64,000 bases of DNA from the NCBI GenBank assembly GCA_013178415.1, contig JABLXA010000011.1:1-64000 (forward strand), read 5' to 3'. Position numbers and translations under genes: made by a program. This document shows, piece by piece, positions 8,472 through 17,361 of this stretch. The notes below the pieces were generated by a model. The model was not told the DNA's origin. It did not search any database and saw only the letters and a program-made list of their open reading frames with translations. The stretch's first letter is position 1, and every line of letters begins with the position of its first letter. This stretch comes from Bacillota bacterium. Lineage in GTDB: Bacteria > Bacillota > SHA-98 > Ch115.

Positions 8472-10388
8472 CTATTTAAAGAACCATTGCTCTGGACGGA
8501 AGGTCATCCAGAACCAGTTATCAGCGCCGAACCATATCTTCTTTTCATTACCCTTAACGACATTAGCGAGGTTGTTCTTTATTACCAGTGGCCATCCTGC
8601 CATTCCAACGGTTCCGATCATATAGAGGTTCTTCGCGTGCATGTCATATATCTTCTTCGCCCAACTCATATACTCGGGGCTTCCAGGTGGGTACTTCCTC
8701 CACTCCCAGAACGCATTGTAGAGCGCCTTAAACTCCTCTGGGGGTTCTTCCCCATCTTTGCCGCCGCGGTTCAACCATAACCCCCATCGGTGAGCGTAAA
8801 CCATGACCGAACCACCTGGCGGAAGCCACTTGTCGGTTTGGGCATAATTGCAGAGCTCCATGCTCCGGTCTATGTGCCAGGCCGTTATCTCATGCTGGTC
8901 CGATCCAATGCGGGTGAGCAAGAACGAACGCTCTCTCGGCATCACATCTACCTTAATGCCCAGATCCTCCCAATAGCGTTCCACTAGTTCGCACACATCA
9001 CCCTTAGGTCCCTCATGAGGTAGATATTCAAGGTTGACAGCAAGTGTCTTGCCATCTGGTCTCAGACGGAATCCTTCTTTATCCCGCTTATTGAGCCCCA
9101 TTTCATCAAGGAGTCTATTTGCTCTCGCAGGATCATATTCCGCAAAAGCTTTGCCCCATTCTTCCTTATAGAAACTGCAGCTTGGCAGCACCGTAGCCTG
9201 ACATGGGACCCCTAACCCGAGGAACACTAGTTCATTAATCTCGTCACGGTTAATTCCCAGGGAGAGCGCCTGTCTAAATCTTACATCCTGGAAGATCTTT
9301 CGTAATACCGGATCTGGGTGATTGAGATTCACGGTAAACGACACATCAGCAGGTTTGGTGCTGGTGGCAAGTATTACCCTATAATTTCCCTTCTTTTCGC
9401 CATCTTTCAGCAGGGGATAGTTCTTTAGTAGCAAATCCATGCCAGCAACGGTCAATTCCCCTGAAAGTGCCTTAAGATTCATGACTTCGAGATTGGACAC
9501 GAATTCCACCGTAATACTGTCAATATAAGGGAGTTGGTTTCCGGCTGTATCTACCGCCCAGTAGTAGGGATTACGCTCAAAAACCCTGCGATGGCTATCA
9601 TGGCTCTTCAAAACCCATGGCTGTAGTGAAGGGCATTTGGGATCGCGCGCACCCCAACCTGTGGCAGCATGAGCCCCGAAGCACCGGTACCAGTGATCAT
9701 AGCCTTCCTGTTTGGCTAGTTCATCCGCTTTGGGATTATATTTTATATGGAACTTCTTGAGATAGTGTTTAGGCTGATATGCTATATAAGGTGCCGCGGA
9801 GTAGTTGATGAATGGAGCAGCCGGATAGGGAACAGAGAAATTGAATTCCACCGTATAATCATCAATCTTCTTGACAGTCATGAGCTTCCCGCCCGGAGAT
9901 AGATCCCTGGGTTTTACGGGCGTAAGCTCATCATTCAGAATGATGTCTTCCCACCAGAAGAGTATGTCATCCGCAGTAAATGGTTGTCCGTCAGACCATT
10001 TGACTCCTTTTCTAAGATACAATGTAAGGGTCTTGTATCCATTTGAGAACTTATAGCCCTTAGCTAGAGCGGGCAGTATCTTGGTATCATCGTTGGAAAA
10101 CTGAACGAAGCCTGTAACCATTCCGGTCTCAAGGTCATTCCATGTATCAGGGGCTAACGCTGCTCCCTTCAAGGTTCCTCCATACTTTCCTATCTCTTGC
10201 GTCGGTGTTAGCACTAGAGGTTCTTCTGGAAGTCTCTCCTCCACAGGAGGAAGCTTACCAGCCTTTACTAGCTCGGTGAGCATCGGCGCCTCATGATATT
10301 TCTTTTGCCCGAAAGCGAAACTAGAAAACATCAGGAAGAGACTGAGTATCAGACTGAAGATGAAAAGGATAGTTACGGCCCTTTTCAT
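8472..10388 (-). CDS. ABC transporter substrate-binding protein, family 5
   Basis: A 638-residue exported binding protein with a signal peptide at residues 1-28 (hydrophobic core ILFIFSLILSLFLMF). The body is a complete family-5 (OppA/DppA-like) fold: EIGKYGGTLKGA near 65, WSDGQPFTADDILFWWED near 132, RNPYYW near 270, and RFRQALSLGINRDEINEL near 368. This subgroup often serves oligosaccharides or glycosides as well as peptides. No permease or ATPase genes are nearby, so it must use a transporter encoded elsewhere. It is downstream of the two ADP-ribosylglycohydrolase-family genes, with 363 bases between, and is probably separately transcribed. Positions 32-754 hold a truncated paralogue. Confidence 0.93.
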   Translation of the reverse strand: MKRAVTILFIFSLILSLFLMFSSFAFGQKKYHEAPMLTELVKAGKLPPVEERLPEEPLVLTPTQEIGKYGGTLKGAALAPDTWNDLETGMVTGFVQFSNDDTKILPALAKGYKFSNGYKTLTLYLRKGVKWSDGQPFTADDILFWWEDIILNDELTPVKPRDLSPGGKLMTVKKIDDYTVEFNFSVPYPAAPFINYSAAPYIAYQPKHYLKKFHIKYNPKADELAKQEGYDHWYRCFGAHAATGWGARDPKCPSLQPWVLKSHDSHRRVFERNPYYWAVDTAGNQLPYIDSITVEFVSNLEVMNLKALSGELTVAGMDLLLKNYPLLKDGEKKGNYRVILATSTKPADVSFTVNLNHPDPVLRKIFQDVRFRQALSLGINRDEINELVFLGLGVPCQATVLPSCSFYKEEWGKAFAEYDPARANRLLDEMGLNKRDKEGFRLRPDGKTLAVNLEYLPHEGPKGDVCELVERYWEDLGIKVDVMPRERSFLLTRIGSDQHEITAWHIDRSMELCNYAQTDKWLPPGGSVMVYAHRWGLWLNRGGKDGEEPPEEFKALYNAFWEWRKYPPGSPEYMSWAKKIYDMHAKNLYMIGTVGMAGWPLVIKNNLANVVKGNEKKIWFGADNWFWMTFRPEQWFFK

Positions 10389-10751
10389 GAGCTAATCGCC
10401 CTCCCATTTTGAAGGATCACTCTAGCATTTAGGTTCAGGATAGGATAAAATCCAGGGTACAGAGCATAAGATTTGATCTTATCAACCCTTGGTAACACCT
10501 CCTTACAGCGTATCCGGCGCTATATTGGGGTATGGGGCAGACGGAGCCCATTCCAACCAGCTACTCCGCATGCCCCTTTAGGAGACGAATTCCCCGACTC
10601 GACATAGCCTATGGCCCATCCCTAATCTGCGCATCCTGCACATACCCCAGGGGATGGGTCTGGCAGTCGAGCCATTACCTCAATGTTGGAGCATATCTGT
10701 TTCACCCATCCGTGATTCCGCACTCTATGTGAACCACAAAGATCTGTGTCA
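10389..10751. other. Leader/intergenic stretch with a 17-bp palindrome
   Basis: No gene is seen in these 363 bases. ATAAGATTTGATCTTAT at 10466-10482 is a perfect palindrome (7-bp arms, 3-base centre) about 80 bases upstream of the binding-protein start, a position suited to an operator. No convincing sigma-54 element (GG-N10-GC) was found on the minus strand. Confidence 0.5.
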
Positions 10752-11840
10752 TTAGATCTCCAGTGAGGCAATCTGTCGCTTCAAAGACTCGATATTCGCC
10801 TTCACAGCCTCCAGTAACCCCCTGGCGGTCTCGTCAATGGAAATATTGGAAACCGTGCGCTGAGATTGCTTCGTGACTTCATCAACTCTGTCTATCCATT
10901 CTTGAGGTATATTTCCCCGACCGGTGAACGCGCCGGAGAGTCCCGCTGCCATGGCCGCCACGCAATCTGTATCCCGTCCGAAATTGACCCCGGCTATTAT
11001 CGAGGCCCTTGGATCCGCATTTGTCATCTTAAATATCACCAGGGCTTTCGATACATTCTCCTCTCCAGACATGGAGCTGCGGCGATAATGATCATTTAGC
11101 GGCTTGCGAAGTTCAAATACGTCACGATAGTCTTCAGCGAATCTCAGCATCCAGGTAATGGCATTGGCCATTGATTCTCCCCCGTGTTCGACGGCTGCAT
11201 TGATAACTGAATCGATGCTGCTATCCTTTTTCATCGCCTCAGCTATAGCTGCAGCATAGGAGGCTGCGCTCCATATCCCTGTGCCATATCTAGGATACAT
11301 GAGCATTCCAACATCGAGAGCATCCCTAGCTGCCTGCCATGGATTACCCGCGTTTACAATGCCGATAGGATGACAAGCCCTCGTGAACCCATGCACGCCA
11401 GGCCAGGGGAAGAATATGCCCGCGTAGCACGGAGGGACTCCGCCTTGAACCATGGGGTAGAGGTATTCATCTCCGATCCACATCAGGTAACCAAAATGCT
11501 TTTCTGGAATGACATCACGATTGATTATCTCTGCCCAGTCTTCCACAGTGATACGACGTTTCTTCTCGATTATTGCTGTGCATAGGAGCTTCTGCCGCTC
11601 TATGCCATCTTCCGTTTCTCCAGGCTGGTAATCAAACTCATGCCTTGTAAGCTTCTTGAGAGAAGGCCAGGCAATATGTTCCCCTGCCTTCACGTGTCTG
11701 GGAACCGTGAGGAAGCCCTCAAGCCTACCAAACTTCGCTTCGATTTGGTCTTCATCCATTCCCTCTGTAGGAACAGCCATTGCAGATGCTATTCGTGAGG
11801 CCGCGATGCATCCAAATATCTTCTCATACAGACTCGCCAC
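10752..11840 (-). CDS. ADP-ribosylglycohydrolase-family protein 1
   Basis: A 362-residue all-alpha protein of the ADP-ribosylglycohydrolase/DraG family (PF03747). The third metal motif is NFGRDTDCVAAMAAGLSGAF near residue 290, in place of the usual GGDTDT. The first motif, normally GDALG, reads ASRIASAM, and the usual TDDT reads TEDG. The Asp-x-Asp pair that ligates the dinuclear metal is therefore kept, while other ligands differ, as expected for a subgroup with a new substrate. It overlaps the next gene upstream by 17 bases (translational coupling) and resembles it throughout, indicating tandem duplication. In a locus with an RraA-like aldolase and sugar kinase, glycosidic-bond hydrolysis in catabolism is more likely than protein de-ADP-ribosylation; this is inference. 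Confidence 0.85.
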   Translation of the reverse strand: MASLYEKIFGCIAASRIASAMAVPTEGMDEDQIEAKFGRLEGFLTVPRHVKAGEHIAWPSLKKLTRHEFDYQPGETEDGIERQKLLCTAIIEKKRRITVEDWAEIINRDVIPEKHFGYLMWIGDEYLYPMVQGGVPPCYAGIFFPWPGVHGFTRACHPIGIVNAGNPWQAARDALDVGMLMYPRYGTGIWSAASYAAAIAEAMKKDSSIDSVINAAVEHGGESMANAITWMLRFAEDYRDVFELRKPLNDHYRRSSMSGEENVSKALVIFKMTNADPRASIIAGVNFGRDTDCVAAMAAGLSGAFTGRGNIPQEWIDRVDEVTKQSQRTVSNISIDETARGLLEAVKANIESLKRQIASLEI

Positions 11841-12918
11841 TTATAATCCCCCTCTCAATCTCCTCGGCCCATTCCCTGGCCTTCTTCATTTCGGCTTTCA
11901 CGGCCTCGTAGATCCCTTGAGCAGTCTCCCGGAGCGTCCGCCTAGATACCGTATAGTCATTGACCAGAGTCGCCTCATCTACAGTTCTGATCCATTCCTC
12001 AGGGATCCCGGAAACTCCGTTTAGAGCACCGGCAAGACCACTCGCTACGGCAGCGGTACAATCCGTATCACGACCAAAATTAACGGCACCTACTATCGCA
12101 TCCTTTGGCATTCCCTTAGTTATGTAGAAAATAGCTAACCCCTTGGTTACCACCTCATGTGCCATACTCATAGCATAGGTTGTCCCGCGCCCTGAATAAC
12201 GCTTATTGAATGGCTCGCGCATCGCAAATACATCCTTTGACCTTGCGGCCATATCTAGCCCTTCCTCGATCTCTCTCCTGACCGGGGCTGGCGCAAACTC
12301 AAGCGCTTTGGAAATAACAGAATCCACAGTGGCATCCTGTTTCAATGCTTCAGCAATGGCGGCAACATACACAGCAGACCAGTCCAACCCATATCCATGC
12401 AGCGGCTGATAGAGGCGACCTACATCCCAGGCATCCCTTACTGCCTGTTCAGGATTGCATGCATTTATCAATCCTATGGGATGGCACGACCTCGCGAACG
12501 ATACTATTCCAAGAAAGTTCGAGTATCGACCTGCGTCTGCAGGAGGAATTCCGGCCTTCACCAGGTTGTAGAGAATCTCATCGCAAGGTTCCATCTGAAC
12601 CCCGAAATAATCTGGATTTATGTCACGCAGCCACACCTTGGCAAGGTCATCGGCTGTTATCCTGCCCCTCTTTTCGATAATCGCTGTGCACATGAGCCTT
12701 TGACGCTCTATGCCATCTTCCGTGGTTCCCGCCGGGCGTAGTCTTCCGCTCCCTGGCCTTCCGAAATTCTTATAATGCGAATATGGAAGCAGCTGCTGAA
12801 ACACCCCATATTTCTGGACGATCTGATCAGTCTCCCAACCTTCTACCACCGCTCCCATTGCCGAGGCAATATTTGAAGCGGCCAGGCATCCATAGATTTT
12901 CTCGAATAGACTTGGCAA
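11824..12918 (-). CDS. ADP-ribosylglycohydrolase-family protein 2
   Basis: A 364-residue paralogue of the downstream gene. It shares the N-terminal LFEKIYGCLAASNIASAMGA block, the EDGIERQRLMCTAIIEKRGR segment near residue 70, the CHPIGLINACNPEQAVRDA segment near 152, and NFGRDTDCTAAVASGLAGAL near 284. As in its partner, GDALG and TDDT motifs are altered while the Asp pair of DTD is kept. Divergence between the two suggests a heteromer or two steps on related substrates. Its start follows a GGAGGGG site. It is the upstream member of the overlapping pair; the PPC-domain gene lies 117 bases further upstream on the same strand. Confidence 0.85.
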   Translation of the reverse strand: MPSLFEKIYGCLAASNIASAMGAVVEGWETDQIVQKYGVFQQLLPYSHYKNFGRPGSGRLRPAGTTEDGIERQRLMCTAIIEKRGRITADDLAKVWLRDINPDYFGVQMEPCDEILYNLVKAGIPPADAGRYSNFLGIVSFARSCHPIGLINACNPEQAVRDAWDVGRLYQPLHGYGLDWSAVYVAAIAEALKQDATVDSVISKALEFAPAPVRREIEEGLDMAARSKDVFAMREPFNKRYSGRGTTYAMSMAHEVVTKGLAIFYITKGMPKDAIVGAVNFGRDTDCTAAVASGLAGALNGVSGIPEEWIRTVDEATLVNDYTVSRRTLRETAQGIYEAVKAEMKKAREWAEEIERGIISGESV

Positions 12919-13035
12919 GTTTACCCCTCCTTTATTGGGTTCTGCGACCTCAGAATCGTAATGGCATTTCGCGTTTCTGATAGACCTATAGCTCAGTTAA
13001 CCAAAAGCGTGTTATGACTCCAGCAGGCAACATCT

Positions 13036-13473
13036 TCAAACCTTCACCGGTTTCAGCTGCTTGATCCCATTTGACGGGTTCACCTCGCGCTTAAGTCCCA
13101 TGCCATCAGTCTTGGCAATCACGATCTCCGCAAGGTACAGCACCTCGCATCCATCCTCGAGGTGACCAGCATAGGCACAATTCTCATCCGAGATGGTCAT
13201 ATGCAAGTGAGGTTCCCCGTCCGCTATGATTCCTTGAATATGGACAAGCTCAAGAGCGCCCTCTCTTTCGAGGAACTTGTCAATCGGGGGAAAGCCTGCG
13301 TAAGTGGTAACATGCATTCTACATTTCTTGAGCGTCCCGATGGCTGAAACAACAACCCCATTTGTGAGGCCTAGATCCGCTATGGTCTTCCGTATATTCT
13401 CTAATAAGAGTTCCCCCGGGTCGAGGCGTATGATTACGAATCTTGTTGTTTGAAGAGAGTCGATAACCTCCAT
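13036..13473 (-). CDS. PPC (DUF296) domain protein
   Basis: A 145-residue single-domain protein of the plant-and-prokaryote-conserved fold. Typical signs are LDPGELLLENIRKTIADLGL near residue 20, the GEPHLHMTISDEN His-x-His motif near 87, and AGHLEDGCEVLYLAEIVI near 102. The histidines are thought to bind a metal in this trimeric family. Bacterial members have been linked to DNA binding, but function is generally unproven. I chose the ATG at 13473, preceded by GGGAGG at a suitable distance; a frame extends 15 codons further without a better site. It lies between the RraA-like gene and the glycohydrolase pair, all on the minus strand, so it may be an accessory of that pathway. Confidence 0.85.
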   Translation of the reverse strand: MEVIDSLQTTRFVIIRLDPGELLLENIRKTIADLGLTNGVVVSAIGTLKKCRMHVTTYAGFPPIDKFLEREGALELVHIQGIIADGEPHLHMTISDENCAYAGHLEDGCEVLYLAEIVIAKTDGMGLKREVNPSNGIKQLKPVKV

Positions 13474-13914
13474 TCCACTTCTGCTCCTCCCTGTTTCGTT
13501 CTGATCTCCGTCCCACAAAACATGCCAGACCGCCCCAGACCTTTCACACTTCGTTCATAACGCAATTGAGATGCCAAAGGTCCGGATATGTCACAGAGCC
13601 TGATATGTTCTTCTGATTAAGATCGTCTTCCGATAAAATGGCAAAATAAGCATTTCATGATGAAATGCTACTAATTCATTTTAAAAATTAAATCATCCAA
13701 AATGAAACCATGATGGCAAGATCTATTCATACTCATGAACAACTAACCGATTATCCTATGAGGATGTAAAACGATGTTCATGCCGCAAAAACCGGACTTA
13801 TAAAGATGGCCAGGTATGTTTCAGAATATGCGGGGCCACCATTTCCGGCGTCCCCACATATTGACAGTCTGGCAAAAGGCTGCGGTAATTGCCTTGGATG
13901 TCGCTTGCTTCGCG
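13474..13914. other. AT-rich intergenic stretch with palindrome
   Basis: No gene is seen in these 440 bases. AGCATTTCATGATGAAATGCT at 13649-13669 is a 21-bp inverted repeat with one central mismatch, followed by TCATTTT and AAAATGA arms about 20 bases apart (13676-13710). This is the main AT-rich, operator-like tract upstream of the PPC and glycohydrolase genes and could be an upstream activating sequence for the sigma-54 activator at 14680-16716. Confidence 0.5.
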
Positions 13915-14634
13915 TCATATCACAGTGTCATCAAACTGCAACCCTGCCTCTTCATAAAGCGCCCGCCTTGATTTCCTATCATTTTGCTCTTCTCTTCTCG
14001 CCCATTTCGCGACTTCCAGGGCTTTTTCTCGAGGAACCACTACAACACCATCTCCGTCAGCCACGATGACGTCCCCAGGATTTACAAGCACTCCGCCGAT
14101 GTTGACGGGGTTCATCATATCAGAAAACTCTAACCGCCCTTGCACCATGGTGCGAGAGATATGCCGCGTCCAGACAGGGACTCTCTCTATGATCACTTCA
14201 TCAGTATCACGGCACCCGCCATCTATTATGAGTCCCCTTGCTCCCATGTTCTTGTAAGCCAGTGAATTGTTAGAACCCAAGAGTCCGCAGTCAATACCGC
14301 CTGCGTCTATAACCACTATATCACCTGGCTCGATTACAGCGCCAAAAGGATATGAACATACTTCCTTATACCACCAGCCGACATACTTGTCGTACTCGTC
14401 GGGACTCATTGTGGGTATCCGCTTCTGGGTCGGCACGTACCTCACAGTCTTGGCAATTCCACAGACCTTGACTGGGCGCCAGAGGGGCCGTATGGCTGGA
14501 GATACAAGGCCTTTATCATGGAGCATAGCCCAATCCATGCCGTCACTTACATCTGTGGTGCGAAGGCCCTCGAAAGCAGTCAGCAGGGCTTCTCGTTCAT
14601 CCTTTGACATACTGAAATCTCTCATAGCCACCAT
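13915..14634 (-). CDS. RraA-like protein, probable 4-hydroxy-4-methyl-2-oxoglutarate aldolase/oxaloacetate decarboxylase family
   Basis: A 239-residue protein of the RraA/HMG aldolase fold. The active-site signature GARGLIIDGGCRDTDEV (near 131-147) carries the conserved Gly-x-x-Asp-Gly-x-x-Arg-Asp arrangement for divalent metal and pyruvyl substrate. VNIGGVLVNPGDVIVADGDGVVVVP near 178-202 is also typical. Family members cleave or decarboxylate 2-keto acids in carbohydrate and aromatic catabolism; a few are annotated as RNase E inhibitor or methyltransferase in error. It starts after GGAAGGGAAGC, 45 bases from the stop of the sigma-54 activator, so the two are probably cotranscribed. It most likely acts on the keto-acid product of this catabolic locus. 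Confidence 0.87.
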   Translation of the reverse strand: MVAMRDFSMSKDEREALLTAFEGLRTTDVSDGMDWAMLHDKGLVSPAIRPLWRPVKVCGIAKTVRYVPTQKRIPTMSPDEYDKYVGWWYKEVCSYPFGAVIEPGDIVVIDAGGIDCGLLGSNNSLAYKNMGARGLIIDGGCRDTDEVIIERVPVWTRHISRTMVQGRLEFSDMMNPVNIGGVLVNPGDVIVADGDGVVVVPREKALEVAKWARREEQNDRKSRRALYEEAGLQFDDTVI

Positions 14635-14679
14635 GCTTCCCTTCCTTCAGATGAAATGAACATCGAACATCGCGGGACA

Positions 14680-16716
14680 TCATGCCCGCATCTCCTTCAA
14701 CCACCTCCACAGCGTGGTAGTGCTGACGCCGAGCCTTTTCGCGGTTCTTGAGCGATTGAAGTTTTCCTGGCGAAGGATTTCTAACACCAGTTCGCGTTCC
14801 ATTTTGCGAAGGATGCCATGTTGTGATTCTTCTTCCTTGTAAAGTATTCCATATTGTGATTCTCCCGCAGCTCCTGCGCCTGAGTTGAGCCGCCCAGGAA
14901 TATCCGCATTACCTCCTGCCGCACTTACGCTAACTGCATTACCAGCTGTAATTTCGGAAACTGGCCTGCGCCTTTGCTGGCGCTCCGAAAGGATTCTCTG
15001 CACAAGGTCCTCCGAGATTGCAGGGTTGTCAGAAAGCACAACGAGCCTTTCAAGGATATTCATGAGTTCCCTAACATTTCCGGGGTAATCATACTCGGAA
15101 AGGATCCGGAGCGCTCCTTTACTTAGACTCATTGACGGACGTCTGTGTTTGTCGCTAAACAGCCTTAGAAAATAATCTGCAAGGAGCGGTATGTCTCCCG
15201 GCCTCTCTCGCAAAGCAGGCATCCTCAGAGTCAGGACATTTATCCTATAATAGAGATCTTCTCTAAAACGCCCATCCTCCACCAGAGTCCACAGATCCTT
15301 GTTGGTAGCCGCAATTACCCTGATATCCACGGGTATGACTTTATCATCGCCTATCCTCATGACTTCCTTTTCTTGAAGCACCCGGAGCAGGCGGGCCTGG
15401 ATTTTGAGCGAGATTTCGCCTATCTCGTCGAGAAAGAGCGTGCCTCCATGGGCGAGTTCAATAAGCCCGGCTTTGCCACCTCTACGCGCATCCGTGAAAG
15501 CTCCCTCAACATATCCGAAAAGTTCGCTCTCTAGAAGGGTTTCGGGAAGTGCAGCACAATTCACAGCAACAAAGGGGCCATCTTTTCGCTTACTTTCCAT
15601 ATGGATGCCATGCGCGACGAGCTCCTTGCCGGTTCCAGTCTCGCCGGTTATCAGGACAGTGGAATCCACAGCGCTATATCTCCTGGCAATGCTAATGGCA
15701 TCCTTGATCTCCTGACTTTCTCCGATGATATTCGCAAAAGAGTACTTCGCCACAAGCCCACGTGCGGCAAGCTCTTTTCTGATCTTCTTCTCCAATTGCT
15801 GAATCTTCACAACATCTTGGAATGTCACCAAGACCCCCGCAATCTCATCGCCAACGGTTTTGATGGGTACCTTATTGCATGCGATATGGAGATTCTTGAT
15901 ATGATAGATGGAATCCGTCTGCGGGGTGGCGTTTCTTAAAACCTCGTCCACCCCAATGCCCGGAAAGACATCCTCTGCACGCCGTCCAATCGCCCTGTCG
16001 GGCTGAATATTCATGAGCTTTGCAGCAGATGAATTGAGGGTGGTGATCCGCCCCTTTGCATCAGTTGCCAGAATCCCCTCATAGGCAAAATCCAAGATGG
16101 CTTTCAATTGGTTTGACTTCTCGCGCTCGATCTTCCTCGCTTCCAGGACCGCGATGGCGTTTGTCATTGCATGCCGAATGGACTCCAGGTCGGATTCTAT
16201 GAGCACATTACGAATGCCTAGCGCTTCACAAGTCTTCGTCACCTGGCCACCGCCCACTATGACCTGAACGCCGAAATTCGTAAGTTTTGATATTGTTTCT
16301 TCGATTTCTGCATGATGGCGGATGATGGACCGCTGGATTTTGACCTTGAGTAGATTCTCGATAAGAGCAGAATTGGAGAGAGACACAATATTTTCATAAT
16401 CAATGAGGCCAATATTGTCGCTGATTTGACGCGCTTTGTATAGTGCGCGTAATACATCATAGCCTGTAACCTCGATCTCGACAATGGGGATCTTTACGCC
16501 GGATTTCAGGGATTCGATGATCGTGCCTCCTCGCGTGATCAGAACCTCGACTCCCCTGGACTCCATATCCTGGGCGATCTTGACGCCGATGCGCAATACC
16601 CCCTCCATCACCTCTATGTCAACGCCCAGTTCGCCAGAGATTTTGCGGGCCATTGCACCAAGCTCCGGATAGGGCGCAATAAGGACGATCTTTGGTGATG
16701 CTGCCTGAGATCGCAT
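14680..16716 (-). CDS. Sigma-54-dependent transcriptional activator with PrpR-N and PAS domains
   Basis: 678 residues. An N-terminal PrpR-type sensor (about 8-190) is followed by a PAS domain (about 205-310), an AAA+ ATPase with Walker A GETGTGKE and Walker [12 protein letters not shown], and a C-terminal Fis-type helix-turn-helix ([20 protein letters not shown]). PrpR-N proteins sense small acyl or sugar-derived ligands and activate RNA polymerase carrying sigma-54. The sigma-54 contact loop reads GAFTDA instead of GAFTGA (about 15489-15506). A linker between ATPase and DNA-binding domains carries a short duplicated segment ([10 protein letters not shown] / [10 protein letters not shown]). 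It is divergent from the FGGY kinase and upstream of the RraA-like gene, so it probably controls this locus. Confidence 0.92.
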   Translation of the reverse strand: MRSQAASPKIVLIAPYPELGAMARKISGELGVDIEVMEGVLRIGVKIAQDMESRGVEVLITRGGTIIESLKSGVKIPIVEIEVTGYDVLRALYKARQISDNIGLIDYENIVSLSNSALIENLLKVKIQRSIIRHHAEIEETISKLTNFGVQVIVGGGQVTKTCEALGIRNVLIESDLESIRHAMTNAIAVLEARKIEREKSNQLKAILDFAYEGILATDAKGRITTLNSSAAKLMNIQPDRAIGRRAEDVFPGIGVDEVLRNATPQTDSIYHIKNLHIACNKVPIKTVGDEIAGVLVTFQDVVKIQQLEKKIRKELAARGLVAKYSFANIIGESQEIKDAISIARRYSAVDSTVLITGETGTGKELVAHGIHMESKRKDGPFVAVNCAALPETLLESELFGYVEGAFTDARRGGKAGLIELAHGGTLFLDEIGEISLKIQARLLRVLQEKEVMRIGDDKVIPVDIRVIAATNKDLWTLVEDGRFREDLYYRINVLTLRMPALRERPGDIPLLADYFLRLFSDKHRRPSMSLSKGALRILSEYDYPGNVRELMNILERLVVLSDNPAISEDLVQRILSERQQRRRPVSEITAGNAVSVSAAGGNADIPGRLNSGAGAAGESQYGILYKEEESQHGILRKMERELVLEILRQENFNRSRTAKRLGVSTTTLWRWLKEMRA

Positions 16717-17361
16717 TGTTCAAACCACCTTCCCGCTCGCCGCTTCGGCTCTATGCTTCCCTAATACCCGCAAAAATCTTATGCTCTCACGATGCCCCCA
16801 AAAGGCTCTGTGGTTCCAACGGTACCTCGCGGGCGATTACGGCGCGCTTTCCCTACTGTTGCTCACATGTCGCTGTCCATATAGAGAATTCGGTACCCAT
16901 GGCAGATCTCCTTCCATTTCATGGTGACCGCTTACCCCGATGCCAAACTGTCACGGCCCGTCTGTCTTTAGTGCTAATCTGTCATGGTATGACCATCTCT
17001 AGACTGTCACCGCATGACCATATACCTCCGACGTAAAACTGTCATCCCGCGATTGCTTATCTCCGTCACCCCGTGATGATTTATCTCCGGTCCAAATTGT
17101 CATCCCGCGCTCATCTGTCCCAGGCACCAGGCTGTCATCCCGTGACCAATCGTCTCGGCGCGAAATTGTCATCCCGTATATACCGCATGTGCGCTTCAGA
17201 AAAAGCAGTAAACAACGAGCACCCAGGAAGGATTTCCTGCTTAGAAAGACGAATAGCCAGCTAGATGGATATGCGATATTATAGATAGCCAAGCTCGAAT
17301 TCAAAAAGAGGTTTTGCGGCACAAATTGAATAAATTGGAAGGCTTTCTGTGCCCGGTCCCT
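16717..17361. other. Divergent intergenic region with degenerate repeats
   Basis: 645 bases between the activator gene and the sugar kinase. Nothing coding is seen. The right half is occupied by the repeat array described separately. No clear sigma-54 promoter was found on the plus strand. Confidence 0.6.
16950..17180. repeat. Degenerate direct-repeat array, core TGTCATCCCGYG
   Basis: Eight GTCA-containing cores start at about 16950, 16981, 17006, 17041, 17065, 17099, 17134 and 17168. The best copies read (A)AATTGTCATCCCG or CTGTCATCCCG, with a prevailing period of 34-35 bases. Spacers between cores are not conserved in length enough for CRISPR and the cores are short. The position between a regulator gene and a divergently read kinase suggests a multi-site binding region. 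Confidence 0.6.

Noticed and set aside
12965-12985. Possible third LacI operator before the second glycohydrolase-family gene (GAAACG half-site with nearby TATCAG).
   Set aside because: Only one half-site matches, symmetry is missing, and the two conserved upstream blocks are absent.
13860-13890. TGGCAAAAGGCTGCGG considered as a sigma-54 promoter.
   Set aside because: The GG-to-GC spacing is 9 rather than 10 and it points to the plus strand, where no gene follows.
16950-17180. Repeat array considered as a CRISPR.
   Set aside because: Cores are about 12 bases and degenerate, spacing is uneven, and no cas genes are present.
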